A stretch of DNA of 64,000 bases, from contig CM065379.1 of assembly GCA_033060915.1 (NCBI GenBank), positions 39,733,318 to 39,797,317 of the forward strand. Direction: 5' to 3'. Made by a program: the position numbers and the translations under genes. Below are positions 35,824 to 45,848 of this stretch, piece by piece. Source of the DNA: Euryodendron excelsum. Taxonomy: Eukaryota > Streptophyta > Magnoliopsida > Ericales > Pentaphylacaceae. Under the pieces are notes generated by a model. That model saw nothing but the letters and a program-made list of their open reading frames with translations, did not search any database and had not been told where the DNA came from. Within the stretch, counting starts at the first letter, position 1. Each line of letters opens with the position of its first letter.

Positions 35824-35831
35824 CTTTTATA
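35824..35831 (-). promoter_or_regulatory. TATA box of the antisense gene
   Basis: TATAAAAG on the minus strand, about 90 bp upstream of a strong GTAAGTG donor and 190 bp upstream of the proposed ATG. It supports an autonomous antisense promoter inside the element, separate from the LTR promoter. Confidence 0.5.
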
Positions 35832-36014
35832 CACGCCAGAGCCGTCGGTTCATACGCGGGAAAACGACGTTAATCATGACGCTCTGCCGAAGCGTCACGT
35901 CGGCCGTCGATTCGATAACGCCTCATCAATAGATTTTTTTTAAAATCCCCGCCGTTTGTGCGGTCGGGTGACCGTTACAACCCTTGGCCGTTTCAGAAGC
36001 TGAATCGACGCAAT

Positions 36015-36028
36015 GGTTGGGGGGCAAT
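36015..36028 (+). promoter_or_regulatory. Polypurine tract
   Basis: GGTTGGGGGGCAAT lies immediately before the 3' LTR, the expected second-strand priming site. It is short and contains pyrimidines. Confidence 0.7.
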
Positions 36029-36620
36029 TGTGGGGAAATAACCCCCGGCCCAACCCGATGGGTGAGGCCCAATCTGTTCGAATTAAAAGTTGGGGCCCAA
36101 ACCAGTTATGAGGAAAGGTCGGCCCAAATTACCGACCTCCTCCCAGCGTGGCTCGGACAGCCAACGGTTTGCGCAAACCGCTGGCGGTCTTAGAGCATTA
36201 AATGCAGAGTTGACTTGCATTTAATGCACGAGTGGCCGCCCACACAAACGTCGACGTGCACGTCCGGTCAGCCGGAATCCCCCCACGACGGTGCGCCAGA
36301 CGCTGCAGGTGGCCAGGCGGCGTCAATGATGATGCCTAACCAGCAGACCATGAGAGCCAGCTGATAGGCCAAAAAAAACACTCCCCGAAGGACTATATAA
36401 AGCCCGAGGAATCGAGAGCCAGGTATGGAGGATGAACCCCTGACTTACACCACTTCCATTCATACTTCTCAACTAAAGTTCGCTGACTTAACCTTCGGAG
36501 TGAGATCGACCCACCTAGGGTCGACCCATTCTAACCCATTCGTCTTGCAGGAAGAAGTTTGGACTCATCCACGTTGGGCTTGAGAGATCGGCCCAGCCTT
36601 CCCGAAGAATCCCACCTACA
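36029..36620 (+). repeat. 3' LTR of the gypsy element
   Basis: 592 bp, same ends and length as the 5' LTR, with TATA at 36394-36401. It is followed by the TSD copy ATTAG. Confidence 0.95.
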
Positions 36621-36926
36621 ATTAGGATAAAGAAACAAAGAAAACAAAAAGAGAACACCCAGTAGTGTTCACTCATCTTCAAAAGTCATCCTCTCTGCAG
36701 CCCTACATCACAATTGTTATATATCCCCAAAAGAAAAAGAAAATTAAGTGAACTAAATACGCACCAAAGAAACTTCAAATCTTCATAAATGAAAAAAACA
36801 AACTTTGTTTTCTTACAATTTGGAACTAAGACTGAACCACAAAAAACTTCTTAGTGAATATGGGTTGGAAAAGTTCTTAACCAAAAAGTTCTTGTAAGCA
36901 CCCAATGCAGAAAATACTGAGAACAA

Positions 36927-39900
36927 TGTCATGCCTCAATTTTTCGCACTCGAGAAAACACTCAGAGAAAACACGCACAAGTGGAGAAAACACAGTACTC
37001 TTTCGTTAGAACTCATCCTTCTAGAAAGACGAGTGCGACTAGGTTTGAACTTGAAATTGATTTGATTAAGGCCTTTTGGAAAAATTTTGGAGTCGCCACC
37101 TGACTTGATTAAGGTGAGTTAGGTTACTTAGAACTAGGTGCAATTCGAGGATCAAACTTAGAGTTTTTGAAAAAAGATTTTGAAAACTTTCTCAAGAGAG
37201 AGTTTTTATGAAAATAGGTTGTTTGGTAACCTTTGGAAAGATTTAAGCCCTTTTTGAAAATAACTCCGTTTTGGTCTTTAAAAATTGTGATTCTAGGTTC
37301 GGAGGTTGGTTATGTAGGGAAGATATCCTAAGATCATCACTCTACCCCGCCCTTGCAGTACCTACATGTCTATTCAATTTAGGTTCACTCATTTAGAATA
37401 TTTGATTATCTATTGTTCAACTATATTCATGTTTGAAAAGAATTTTAGAAAAGAGATTTGATATGATGCACGATATACAAGTGCAAGAAAAAGATTTGAT
37501 TTTAAAAATAGATTTGTAAAGAAAGATTTGATTTTGAAATTTGAAAGAAGGTTTTAGAAATTAGAAATAGATTATGGAATTGGAGATCTTACAAAGATTA
37601 TGGAATTGAAAATTTGAAAAAGGTTGTGGAATTGGAAACTTGAAAAAGGGTTGTGAAAATAGAAACTTGAAAATGGTTGTAACCGCACCTATGAGGGTTA
37701 CCTATGTATCCCTTTGTTGAGAATCTGGTCAGTCATAGTTTGGACACGAATCCGATTAAAAATAAACACTTTGAGATTTTTTAAAAAGTTTGTCTTGAAA
37801 ATGTTTGATTTAAAAAGAGTTTGATTTAAACTTTGAATAGAGGATTTAAAATTGAACTTGGAATTGACTTGGAAAGATTGAGATTTGAAAAACATCTTGA
37901 AGCTTCAAAAACCATCTTGGTTTGGAAAAGAGTTTTAGAAAAGTTTTTGGAAAGAGTTAAAGCTTCCTAACTTAAAATTAGGGTTGAACTAGGATTTAGG
38001 TATCCTAGGGTTTATTTAGATAACCTAAGGTTGGAGCATGTAATTGAATTAAGAAGGTTTGATCTAGACTTGAAAATTTTGATTTTAGAAAACTTAGAAT
38101 TAGGAAAGATGTGGTCTAGAATAGATTGGAAGAGACTTGATTTGATTTTAGAAACACTTGACTTAGAATGATTTGGAAAAGACTTGACTTGATTATTTGA
38201 TTTGAAAAAGAATTTAGAAAGTTAAGGTTTAGGAGAGGGTAGATTTTGGAAAGCTTCAAATTAGAGAAGTTTCAAAATGGGAAAGTTCCATTTTAGGAAA
38301 GTTTTCAAATTAGGGAAGAGTTGATTTTGGAAAGATTTGAATTTGAAAAGTTTTGAATTTAGAAAGATTTAAAAGTTTGAAATTTAAGAAAGATTTGAAA
38401 GCTTAGATTTAGAAAGGATTTGAAAGATTTGATAAGTTTGAGTTTAGAAAGTTGAGATTTGGAGATGTTTAAAATTAGAAAATGTTGCGAAGTTTGAATT
38501 AGGAAAGATTTGATTCCTATTTTTTGAAGTTAAAGATTGGATTTTGTTTTAAAAAATAAATGATTTGATCTTGTTTCTAAAATTGGAGGATTTGATTTGG
38601 TTTTCCAAGTTGGAAGATTTGATTTGGTTTTCTAAGTTGAAAGATTTGATTTGACATGGAATTAAAAAGGTTGAGTTTTGAAAATCTAGGATTTGGAATA
38701 CTATGATTTGGTGGAAAAAGAGGTCTTGAAAACTTAGGATTTGATGTACAAAATAATTTTGAAAACCTGTGATTTGAGGCAAAAGAGGAAGTTATGAATT
38801 TAAGAAAGAGACTAGGGTTTCCTAACCATGGATTCTAGGGCTTAACTTGGACTCTAAGACAAAGATTTTTTAGAAAGGGAATCTTTTGAAAAGAATTTCT
38901 AGGGAGGAAGTTTGCAGAGAGTTTTTAGAAAGAAGCTTGAAAAATAATTTGGAAAGGGGCTTAAATATGAACTTTTTTAAGTCTCTTGAATATCCCACTT
39001 TTCTAAAACGATTCTAACTATGAAAAGATTAAAACCATTCTAGGATTGTGATTTTGAAACAACAAAGATTTGAAATATGGACCAATATGATCAAATTGAA
39101 TATCACATCTTTCGAAAACAACCCTCACCATGGAATGACTAGAATCATCTTAAGATTGTGGTTTTGATGAATAACAATTTAAGGTTTACACCAAAAAATT
39201 TGGACCTCAATAGTCACATTTAATATAACACTTTCCTAAAACAGCCCTAACTATGGAATGGTTAAAATCACTCTAGGATTGTGATTTTGAAAACAAGTTT
39301 GAAAAAGCTTCACTACATAATCAAGGGGGCCAAACCTACACCATCAAGGGTTGAAATTGAAGAAACTCCTTGACACGGTAACCTTCAATAATTCTTCCTA
39401 GGCATGAGTCGAGGAGTCCCTTGTTTCAAGCATGCAAGAAAGGGAGGTAGAAGATGTGGGATTAAAATAGAAGAAAATCCAAGTGGGTTAGGAGAGAGAA
39501 TAGAGAGGGGGGATTATTAAAAATAAATCGAAAGCCTACCTTATCTTCTTCTTGCTTTACTTGCTTTGTTTGTCTTGCTTTACTTGGACTTTGAGAACTT
39601 TGAAGTTGTAGCACCTTGAGTTTTCAATGGATGCTTTGGAGGCTTGAGCTTGAGTGTAGAAGGTGTATAGAGGCTAGGGTTTGAGAGGCTTTGAGCTTTA
39701 AATTTCGAGAAACATAATTTTTGGACGGAGTTTGCGGTCCCCTTCACGCAGGGGGATGGTTTGTATTTATAGGCAACCAAATGACCTGACTCTTGTTGCA
39801 GCGGTGCTAGGGCAAAATTTTCATTGATTGCTAGTAGCGCTAGCCACTTCGGAAAGTTTTTAAGGTGGTAAGAAATGTATCTTTTGACCCTTGGTACTCA

Positions 39901-41417
39901 AGATAAAAGATTTGAGCGGCTGTCCTTGTAACTACCACGCAATTTTTGGTTTGGCTCCACTTGGAGTGACTCCGAAAAGTCTGGGAATGATCCGGAAGGT
40001 TTTGAGTAACCAGACTTTGTCGAAAATGGATGGGAAATCTTGAGAGAGTGTCTTGAAGGTAACTAGCTTGTGAAACAATGTTAGAATAATTGGAAAGGTC
40101 GATTGGCCTGCTAGGGGCAAAATGATCATTTGAATCGAAAAAACACCATAATGAACTCAGAGTGACCTGTGAGAAGACTAGAAACACTATTGAGAGTGTT
40201 TTGAGGGGTTACCGGTTTGATACCCAGAGCCAATATGGTTGAAAAAGGCGACCCGCCCACTAGGGGCAAAACGGTCATTTTGTACTAGGCTTGCTGAAAT
40301 GGACTTGGAATGATCCAGAAAGGTGCTAGAAGATTGAGAATACTATTAGAAGCATCCTTGGGAGGTTACCAATTTAATACCCAAAGCTGGTATGGTTCCC
40401 GGAGGCAGTCGGATGCCTAGGGGCAAAATGGTCATTTTGACCAAATAGTCTCGGAATTGATCCAGAACCTACTGGAAGACACCCAAACATGCCGAATTGT
40501 CTTTGAGATAATCTTGAAAAGGTAGATTTACCACTCTGAGGACTTAGGTACTTTCTCGAAAAGCGTGCCATAAAAGCCCATAGGGCAGTTTGGTTATTTT
40601 TTATCGGAGTGGGCTAACAAGCACTGGTGTTGACCTAGGTTTTAAGTATTTCCATCATTCTGAGGGTGTGTAATGAGTTAGTTTCCAAAGGTATCTCATC
40701 CTTTGGTAAACGTGCTACGGCCAAGAGGCGAGTTTGGTCCTATGACATAGGGGTTTTGTCTGTAATTCCCAATGTCAACCTATTTACTAGTGTTTCTGCC
40801 ACTCTGACGGTTGCGATGTTTGTGAGTGTTTTTGCCACTTTGACGGGGCACGTTCATGCTGAAGACTACCTGATCTCGGGAAGCTGCTAGATGAACTTAT
40901 CATCTGAAGGATTAACTTTCTTAAAAGACATGTAGGATAACGAACATTCTACATTGGTGGGCTAGTTGGCACTAGAAGTGAGTTGTTTTACCATCTCAAG
41001 GAATTAGGTTCCGTCTTAATCGACAGGTTTGAAGGGACTTACAGCTCCGAGGAGTTTTCTTGGTAAATATGCCGAAGTGGATGGGCTTACCGTATGAGGA
41101 ATTAACTTTATCAAAAGATATGCCAGTTTGAGTTTGATTGACTTGGATTGGAATTGGAATTGGAATTGGAATTGGAATTGAGGTTGAAATAGGGACTTAT
41201 TGTCTTTTGGAAGACGTGCCGACTAGAATTAGATCAAGCAATGCCCTAAGGGCATTTTGGTCATTTTATTTCTATTGGGCCAGGTAGGCCCGCGAAGCAA
41301 TTGATTAACTAGATTGAGTCTAAAAAATTAGTTTGGACTTGAATGTGTCTGTGTCAGTTTGAATGTGGGTCCGGTCGAATCGGAGATTGCCGAACGGACA
41401 AAAATGGGGTGCTTACA
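36927..41417 (+). mobile_element. Large solo LTR or non-coding LTR-type element, 4491 bp
   Basis: The insert starts TGTCATGCCTCAATTTTTCG and ends GGGGTGCTTACA. Its TSD AACAA is at 36922-36926 and 41418-41422, and a sister unit shows the empty site near 60714-60725 with the same flanks. It contains GGAGTCGCCACCTGA near 37090, a motif I associate with long LTRs of Ogre-like gypsy elements. No coding domain, PBS or internal second LTR was seen. Low-complexity GATTTGAAAA-type sequence fills 37.4-38.8 kb. Repeated GGGGCAAAATGGTCATTTT-like modules occur at about 40110, 40260, 40420 and 41250. The family is inferred. Confidence 0.75.
41148..41180. repeat. GGAATT hexanucleotide microsatellite
   Basis: Five to six consecutive TTGGAA units near the 3' end of the large LTR. 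Confidence 0.85.
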
Positions 41418-42276
41418 AACAACAATCTTAATGTCATGATTTAAAACTTACGAATTAAATAATACTTACTGGAATAAATTAGTGGCAATAAGCTGTAAGC
41501 ATATAAATGAGAATTATTGTACTCTTGGTAACAAGAGCATTATTTCACTTTTAACTAATTAATGGTAATTGAATCCCCTTCAGGAAAAGTATCCACAGAA
41601 GAATAGATATAAATTATGGAGATTTCATAGTTCAAATTTTTCGTAAAAGGACAAACAAAATTTTCAATACGAATTTTAATTGCATTAATAAAAGAAAAAA
41701 TTCTTCTTCTTTTTTCCTTCCGTAGCCAAGAATGAAACTAAGACCATAAGTAGAAGACTGCAATTGAAAACCTATTATTTTAATAAATGATCCATGCCAC
41801 ACTATAACTTGAACACTCAAGCTAATAGTTGATGGTCACCAATAAAGATCTAATACTACTACTTACCCCGAAGATACAAATCAATGGACAAATACTTTGC
41901 CCTATCTCCAACAGAGTTTGAAATTAAAACAAACTATATGTATAATTGGATTTACTAAAGAAAAACCATAAGGCAATAGATTTTTAATGCTGACCATGGT
42001 AAAGAGGAGTAAATTTCTTCTTGCACTTCTTTAACAACTAACATCCATCCAATAAAAGTGGCACTATGACTAAACCAAAAAAAATCCTTAAAACCAAAAA
42101 AAAGCTTAAAAAAAAGCAACTGGCCAACCACCACCGCATGCTTGCCCCCTGATCCTCGTTATTGCCTAGATGTCATTGGGCAGGACCGTCTGCAAGCAAA
42201 ACCGCCACAAAAGATGTGATTATCAAACCAAACTCGAATGAATTAGAAATTAAAGTCTATAAATTAAAGAAAGTAC

Positions 42277-42387
42277 ATTTTCCTCTCCTTTCCTACTCTT
42301 CGCTTTCATCCTCTTCACTTCCTCGGCCTTAATCCTCTCTATCTTGCTAGCTGCTAATGCTTGCTCACCTCTCTTTCTTCAAATGAC
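42277..42387 (-). pseudogene. Basic 37-codon exon of the duplicated gene, unit 2
   Basis: On the minus strand a CTAG acceptor opens a 111-bp exon closed by a GTACTTTC donor. It encodes a Lys/Arg/Glu-rich peptide (ASKIERIKAEEVKRMKAKSR). One TGA occurs near its start. The same 111-bp exon is intact in unit 3 at 62548-62658 and duplicated at about 61573-61683. Confidence 0.5.
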
Positions 42388-42610
42388 CTAAAATAATAAA
42401 TAAAAAACTATCAAGTGAATAAGTTGTAACAAAAAAAAACTATTAAGAAAATAAGATAAAATACGCCACTATTAGATGATGGAGCATATATAACATCCTT
42501 GGACAATTGTTAATAGGGCAATAGAAAAATGTCATTTTATCTTCAAGCACTATAAGTGTAATGTCTTTGGCCTGAAGTAGAGCCCCTTTTGCACCTTCAG
42601 TTGAGGGAGC

Positions 42611-44494
42611 TGGTTCACCCTCAAAGGTGCTTTATTTATTCATAAGTGCACAGTTGACGGTTGTAGTTTTGTTCAAGAAGTCCAAAATCATATTTCTTTA
42701 AGGACCAAACCCAATATAGACTATTGACACTAAACTCACACTAAACTAACTCAAAATTAAATTACAATTAAAGAGGAATTGAATCTGAAATTAAAAGAGA
42801 AAATAAAAGAGACCGAAAATCTTTTGGGTTTTGATGAATGTTTCAAATTACTAAACTATTGCAATGAAATAAAATTAATTAACAACTAGGCAATTAAATT
42901 AAAGCAAATCAAAATTAGATTTAAAGCTATTAATAAGGAATTGGACTCAATTGATGTAATCACCCAATTCATCCAAGACTTTTAATAAAGTTTATAAATA
43001 AAATCAAACACAACAATCAAGAGTGTTTGATTCGAAGATTCAACTTTGAAAACTAATAATTCTCAAGCAATTGAAATTAGATTCATGGTCAACGGAAGAA
43101 TTAAAGGTTAATACCATCAATTTAACTAGGGTTAATACCAATTTGGGAGATTGAGCATTGAGTTAGCAAAACATAGTCAATAACCTAGGTGTTCTAAGAC
43201 ATGTAGCAATTAATTGATGTGAATGAATTTCTAGCAATTGTAGATTAATTATCTAGTAAAGAGCCATAGATTAATACCATCGATTTAGGTGATTAAAATA
43301 CCCAAACTTAGTCAATAATCTAAGTATTATAAGACATCCACATGCAATCACAAAAAATTAGAAATCTAAGAAAATAAAGCAATAAATTCATGAGATATCT
43401 CTATTGAAACCCTTGAATTTCTTGAGTGACCTTCACATTTGAACCTAATTTAAGAAGCTAGCTACTTGAATCCATCATAAAAGCATGTAAAAAATATATA
43501 ATGAAAGTATGTAGAGATTTAAATCTAAAATTTACTTTTACAATAAAAGTGTTTGGTTGTAAGAAAAATAAAGGAAAGTGCAAGAAAGTGAAGGAAAATA
43601 CAAGACAATGAAGGAAAATTACAAGTTCTAACTTTATACTACTTTTACAAAACTAAATCTAAACAAAACATAAAGAAAAAATAGGAGAAAACCCCATGGC
43701 AGAGATACACCTGCTGCCCCTCTACCTAAAACTAACCTAAAAAACCCTAATTTTGTCAAAAACTTGCCCAAAACTAGGTTTAAAACTCATTTTCGGTGTA
43801 AACCGTCCGAGGGGCGTGAGGCGCATGTCCAAAGGGCATTCGGATGCACTTTGGATGCAAAAAATGCAATCTGCCTAGCTTTGGATGCAAAAAATGCAAT
43901 ATGGAATCATTATTCACCGTCCGGAGGGACTTCGAACGCCCGCCAGACGCATAGTTTAGATGGTCACTGTTAACTATTCAGACGGGTACTATTCATCGTC
44001 TAGACGAACACTGTTCACCATCCGAACACACTATTCACCGTCCGGATGCACTGTTCACCGTCTGGATGCACTATAGACGCATCGTTCTGACGGTCGTTCT
44101 TCCATATTCGGACGGCCAGCGACCTTGTAGCCTGATTTTTATCACCTTAGAGATCGATTCAGCCAATGCACATTAAAGGACAAGTTGTAGCTCTTGAAAT
44201 CTTCTTTCTAATGACACAAAAATCAACTCCATCAGACATCAGAGTAAAAATTTGTGGCCATAATACCGAGATAGTTTGGACTTTTCATCACCGGTTTATT
44301 CGTTTTGAACCCGCTTTGATCAGTTTTTGCTTCTATTTGCCTTTATTAGCTCCTATAACCTACAAAATACACAAAATATAATCAAACATATATATATATA
44401 TATATATATAAAACTAAAATAAGACAATTAACACTAGTCTAAGTCTAATAAGGTGCGAATTAGAGGCCTATGATTACACTTTTATGTTGTAATC
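42611..44494. mobile_element. Non-coding insertion, 1884 bp, class unknown
   Basis: Unit 3 is continuous at 62760-62765 (GGGAGC), whereas unit 2 carries GGGAGC at 42605-42610 and again at 44495-44500 with this segment between, a 6-bp TSD. The insert begins TGGTTCACCCTC. It ends with GATTACA...TGTAATC, a small hairpin. It contains TTCACCGTCCGGA-like repeats (43905-44060) and a TA microsatellite (44388-44410). No coding domain was seen; a LARD-like or unclassified element is possible. Confidence 0.65.
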
Positions 44495-44659
44495 GGGAGC
44501 AAATGGGGATGCTAGCGTATTTGATAGATAGAAAAAACCCAACTACGCAGATTAGGATCATATAGACAATTAGGTAGGATATAGACTAGGATTGTATATC
44601 TCAAGGAAGTTTCCCTTCTAAAACTTGCCACTCAACTGAATATTTATACTAGTTATGAA

Positions 44660-45310
44660 ATCCAAAATGGCTTCGCAGAAACCAAATGTAAGAGCATCAT
44701 ACATAAGAAAAGAAAAAGAAAAAGTAATAAATAGTTACATAATTTGCACATTTGTTACAAAACTAAGTAATTTACCAGCCAATACGGATAATGCAAAATT
44801 GATGTTTCCTAAAAGGTTCACTAATTCCAGGGCGGTCAGTGCAACAATATCACACACGGTCTGTCCAAGAACAATGTTCCCTATAGACAATCACCAATAC
44901 AGTGATTAATGAACTAATGATCTGCAATTCCCTTTCTACGAAGGACACCTTATCCATCAAATATCTTACTGCTACGGACTTTATTTTTAGCAACATCCAA
45001 ATTCCTGTAAAGATATGAGTTGCTCGAACACAAATGCCGTTAATGATTGCAATATGGGTTAGATTGTGAAGCTCTTCAGAGGAGCATGCCCAAAATTTAC
45101 ATAGAAGAGCTACAACATTCCATGATGCTTCAAGAATGCATTGGCACACCCTCCGTCCAATTTCCAAGTACTTTGAAATTGATTCTATCGTTGGTGGGTC
45201 AGCTTCGACCGGTTGTTGAACTTTATACTCTATTATAGTAGTGCTATTTAGATCCTTTGCCTACAACCTCCAATAATAGGAGTTTTCTCGATGAATCGGT
45301 TTCACGATAC
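44660..45310 (-). pseudogene. Best copy (unit 2) of the unrecognised duplicated gene
   Basis: The minus-strand frame from about 45310 encodes VQQPVEADPPTIESISKYL, then GRRVCQCILEASWNVVALLC, the ACSSEELHNLTHIAI block, CVRATHIFTGIWMLL, VRYLMDKVSFVERELQIIS and, after a one-base insertion near 44880, VCDIVALTALELVNLLGNI and LSVLAGKLLSFVTNVQIM with a stop near 44720. The second half is hydrophobic, suggesting membrane helices. The same protein pieces occur in units 1 and 3, so it was a real gene amplified in tandem. I do not recognise the family. Confidence 0.45.
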
Positions 45311-45345
45311 AGAGATAAGGGAGAGTAACCCAACAACTAACCCTT

Positions 45346-45848
45346 ATTCATAAGTATGAACTAGCCTAAAATAACATGTGCAATTAGCCGTGATATCAAC
45401 ATCTAAAATCTTTGTCCATAATGGCCATCAACAATCTGTAAAAGAATAAACACAGAAAAAAAGAGATTTCATTAGTAACACTCCTAAAATAGAAATTCTA
45501 ATGTGATTATTACAAAAGACTTACAAAATTTAAACTTGATGTAGGCAGAACAAAAAAAGTGAATAACCATTGTGTCTTATTTATTGTCCAATGGTCGATT
45601 TGATTTTGAGCAGAAGAAAGAGGCAATTTGATTTTGTTACAAATTCAATGATTTCCCAATTGTTTTCTCTAGATGATCAGCTACGAATCAGAATAATATC
45701 CTAGACCGAACTCAGAGGAGTTTTATTACATGGACTTAGTAGAGGTTCCTAGAGTGGGCATCAGTATTGAATCATCTAACCAGCTAAACATGAATTAGAT
45801 ATGTACAAATTAACCATTTTGGCAAACATATTATATTCAACTGCATAA
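45346..45848. other. Left edge of the composite, no gene
   Basis: Sequence unique in the window immediately after homology to unit 3 ends. No TIR or coding frame recognised. Confidence 0.4.

Larger units (their letters stand above)
26135..36620 (+). mobile_element. Complete Ty3/gypsy element, Tat-like, 10,486 bp
   Basis: Two 592-bp LTRs (TGTGGGG...CCTACA) enclose the primer-binding region, gag-pol, a minisatellite, an antisense gene and a polypurine tract. The TSD ATTAG is at 26130-26134 and 36621-36625. The uninterrupted target is preserved in a sister tandem unit at 60412-60416, where ATTAG occurs once between the same flanks. The element is GC-richer than its surroundings. A second RNase H after the RT-RNase H, plus an antisense ORF before the 3' LTR, are hallmarks of the Tat lineage (Ogre, Retand, Grande). 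Three in-frame ambers make it probably non-autonomous now. Confidence 0.95.
23879..41567. repeat. Tandem host unit 1 (interrupted by two LTR insertions)
   Basis: The unit begins at AATCCCCTTCARGAAAAGTATC and includes landmarks shared with the other units. These are the GACAATCACCAATAYAGTGA block (24331), a variable 30-bp repeat, a MITE (24975-25257), the CTCTCTRAGTTCAACATCAAA block and the AATGAGAATTAGAAG block (26018), then the next unit starts at 41568. Subtracting the gypsy element and the 4.5 kb solo LTR leaves about 2.7 kb. About 1 kb present between the first two landmarks in units 2 and 3 is missing here. Confidence 0.75.

Noticed and set aside
43764..43973. Plus-strand ORF with a repeated LDAKNAI peptide
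   Set aside because: Reflects a short local repeat in the non-coding 1.9 kb insert; no start context or homology.
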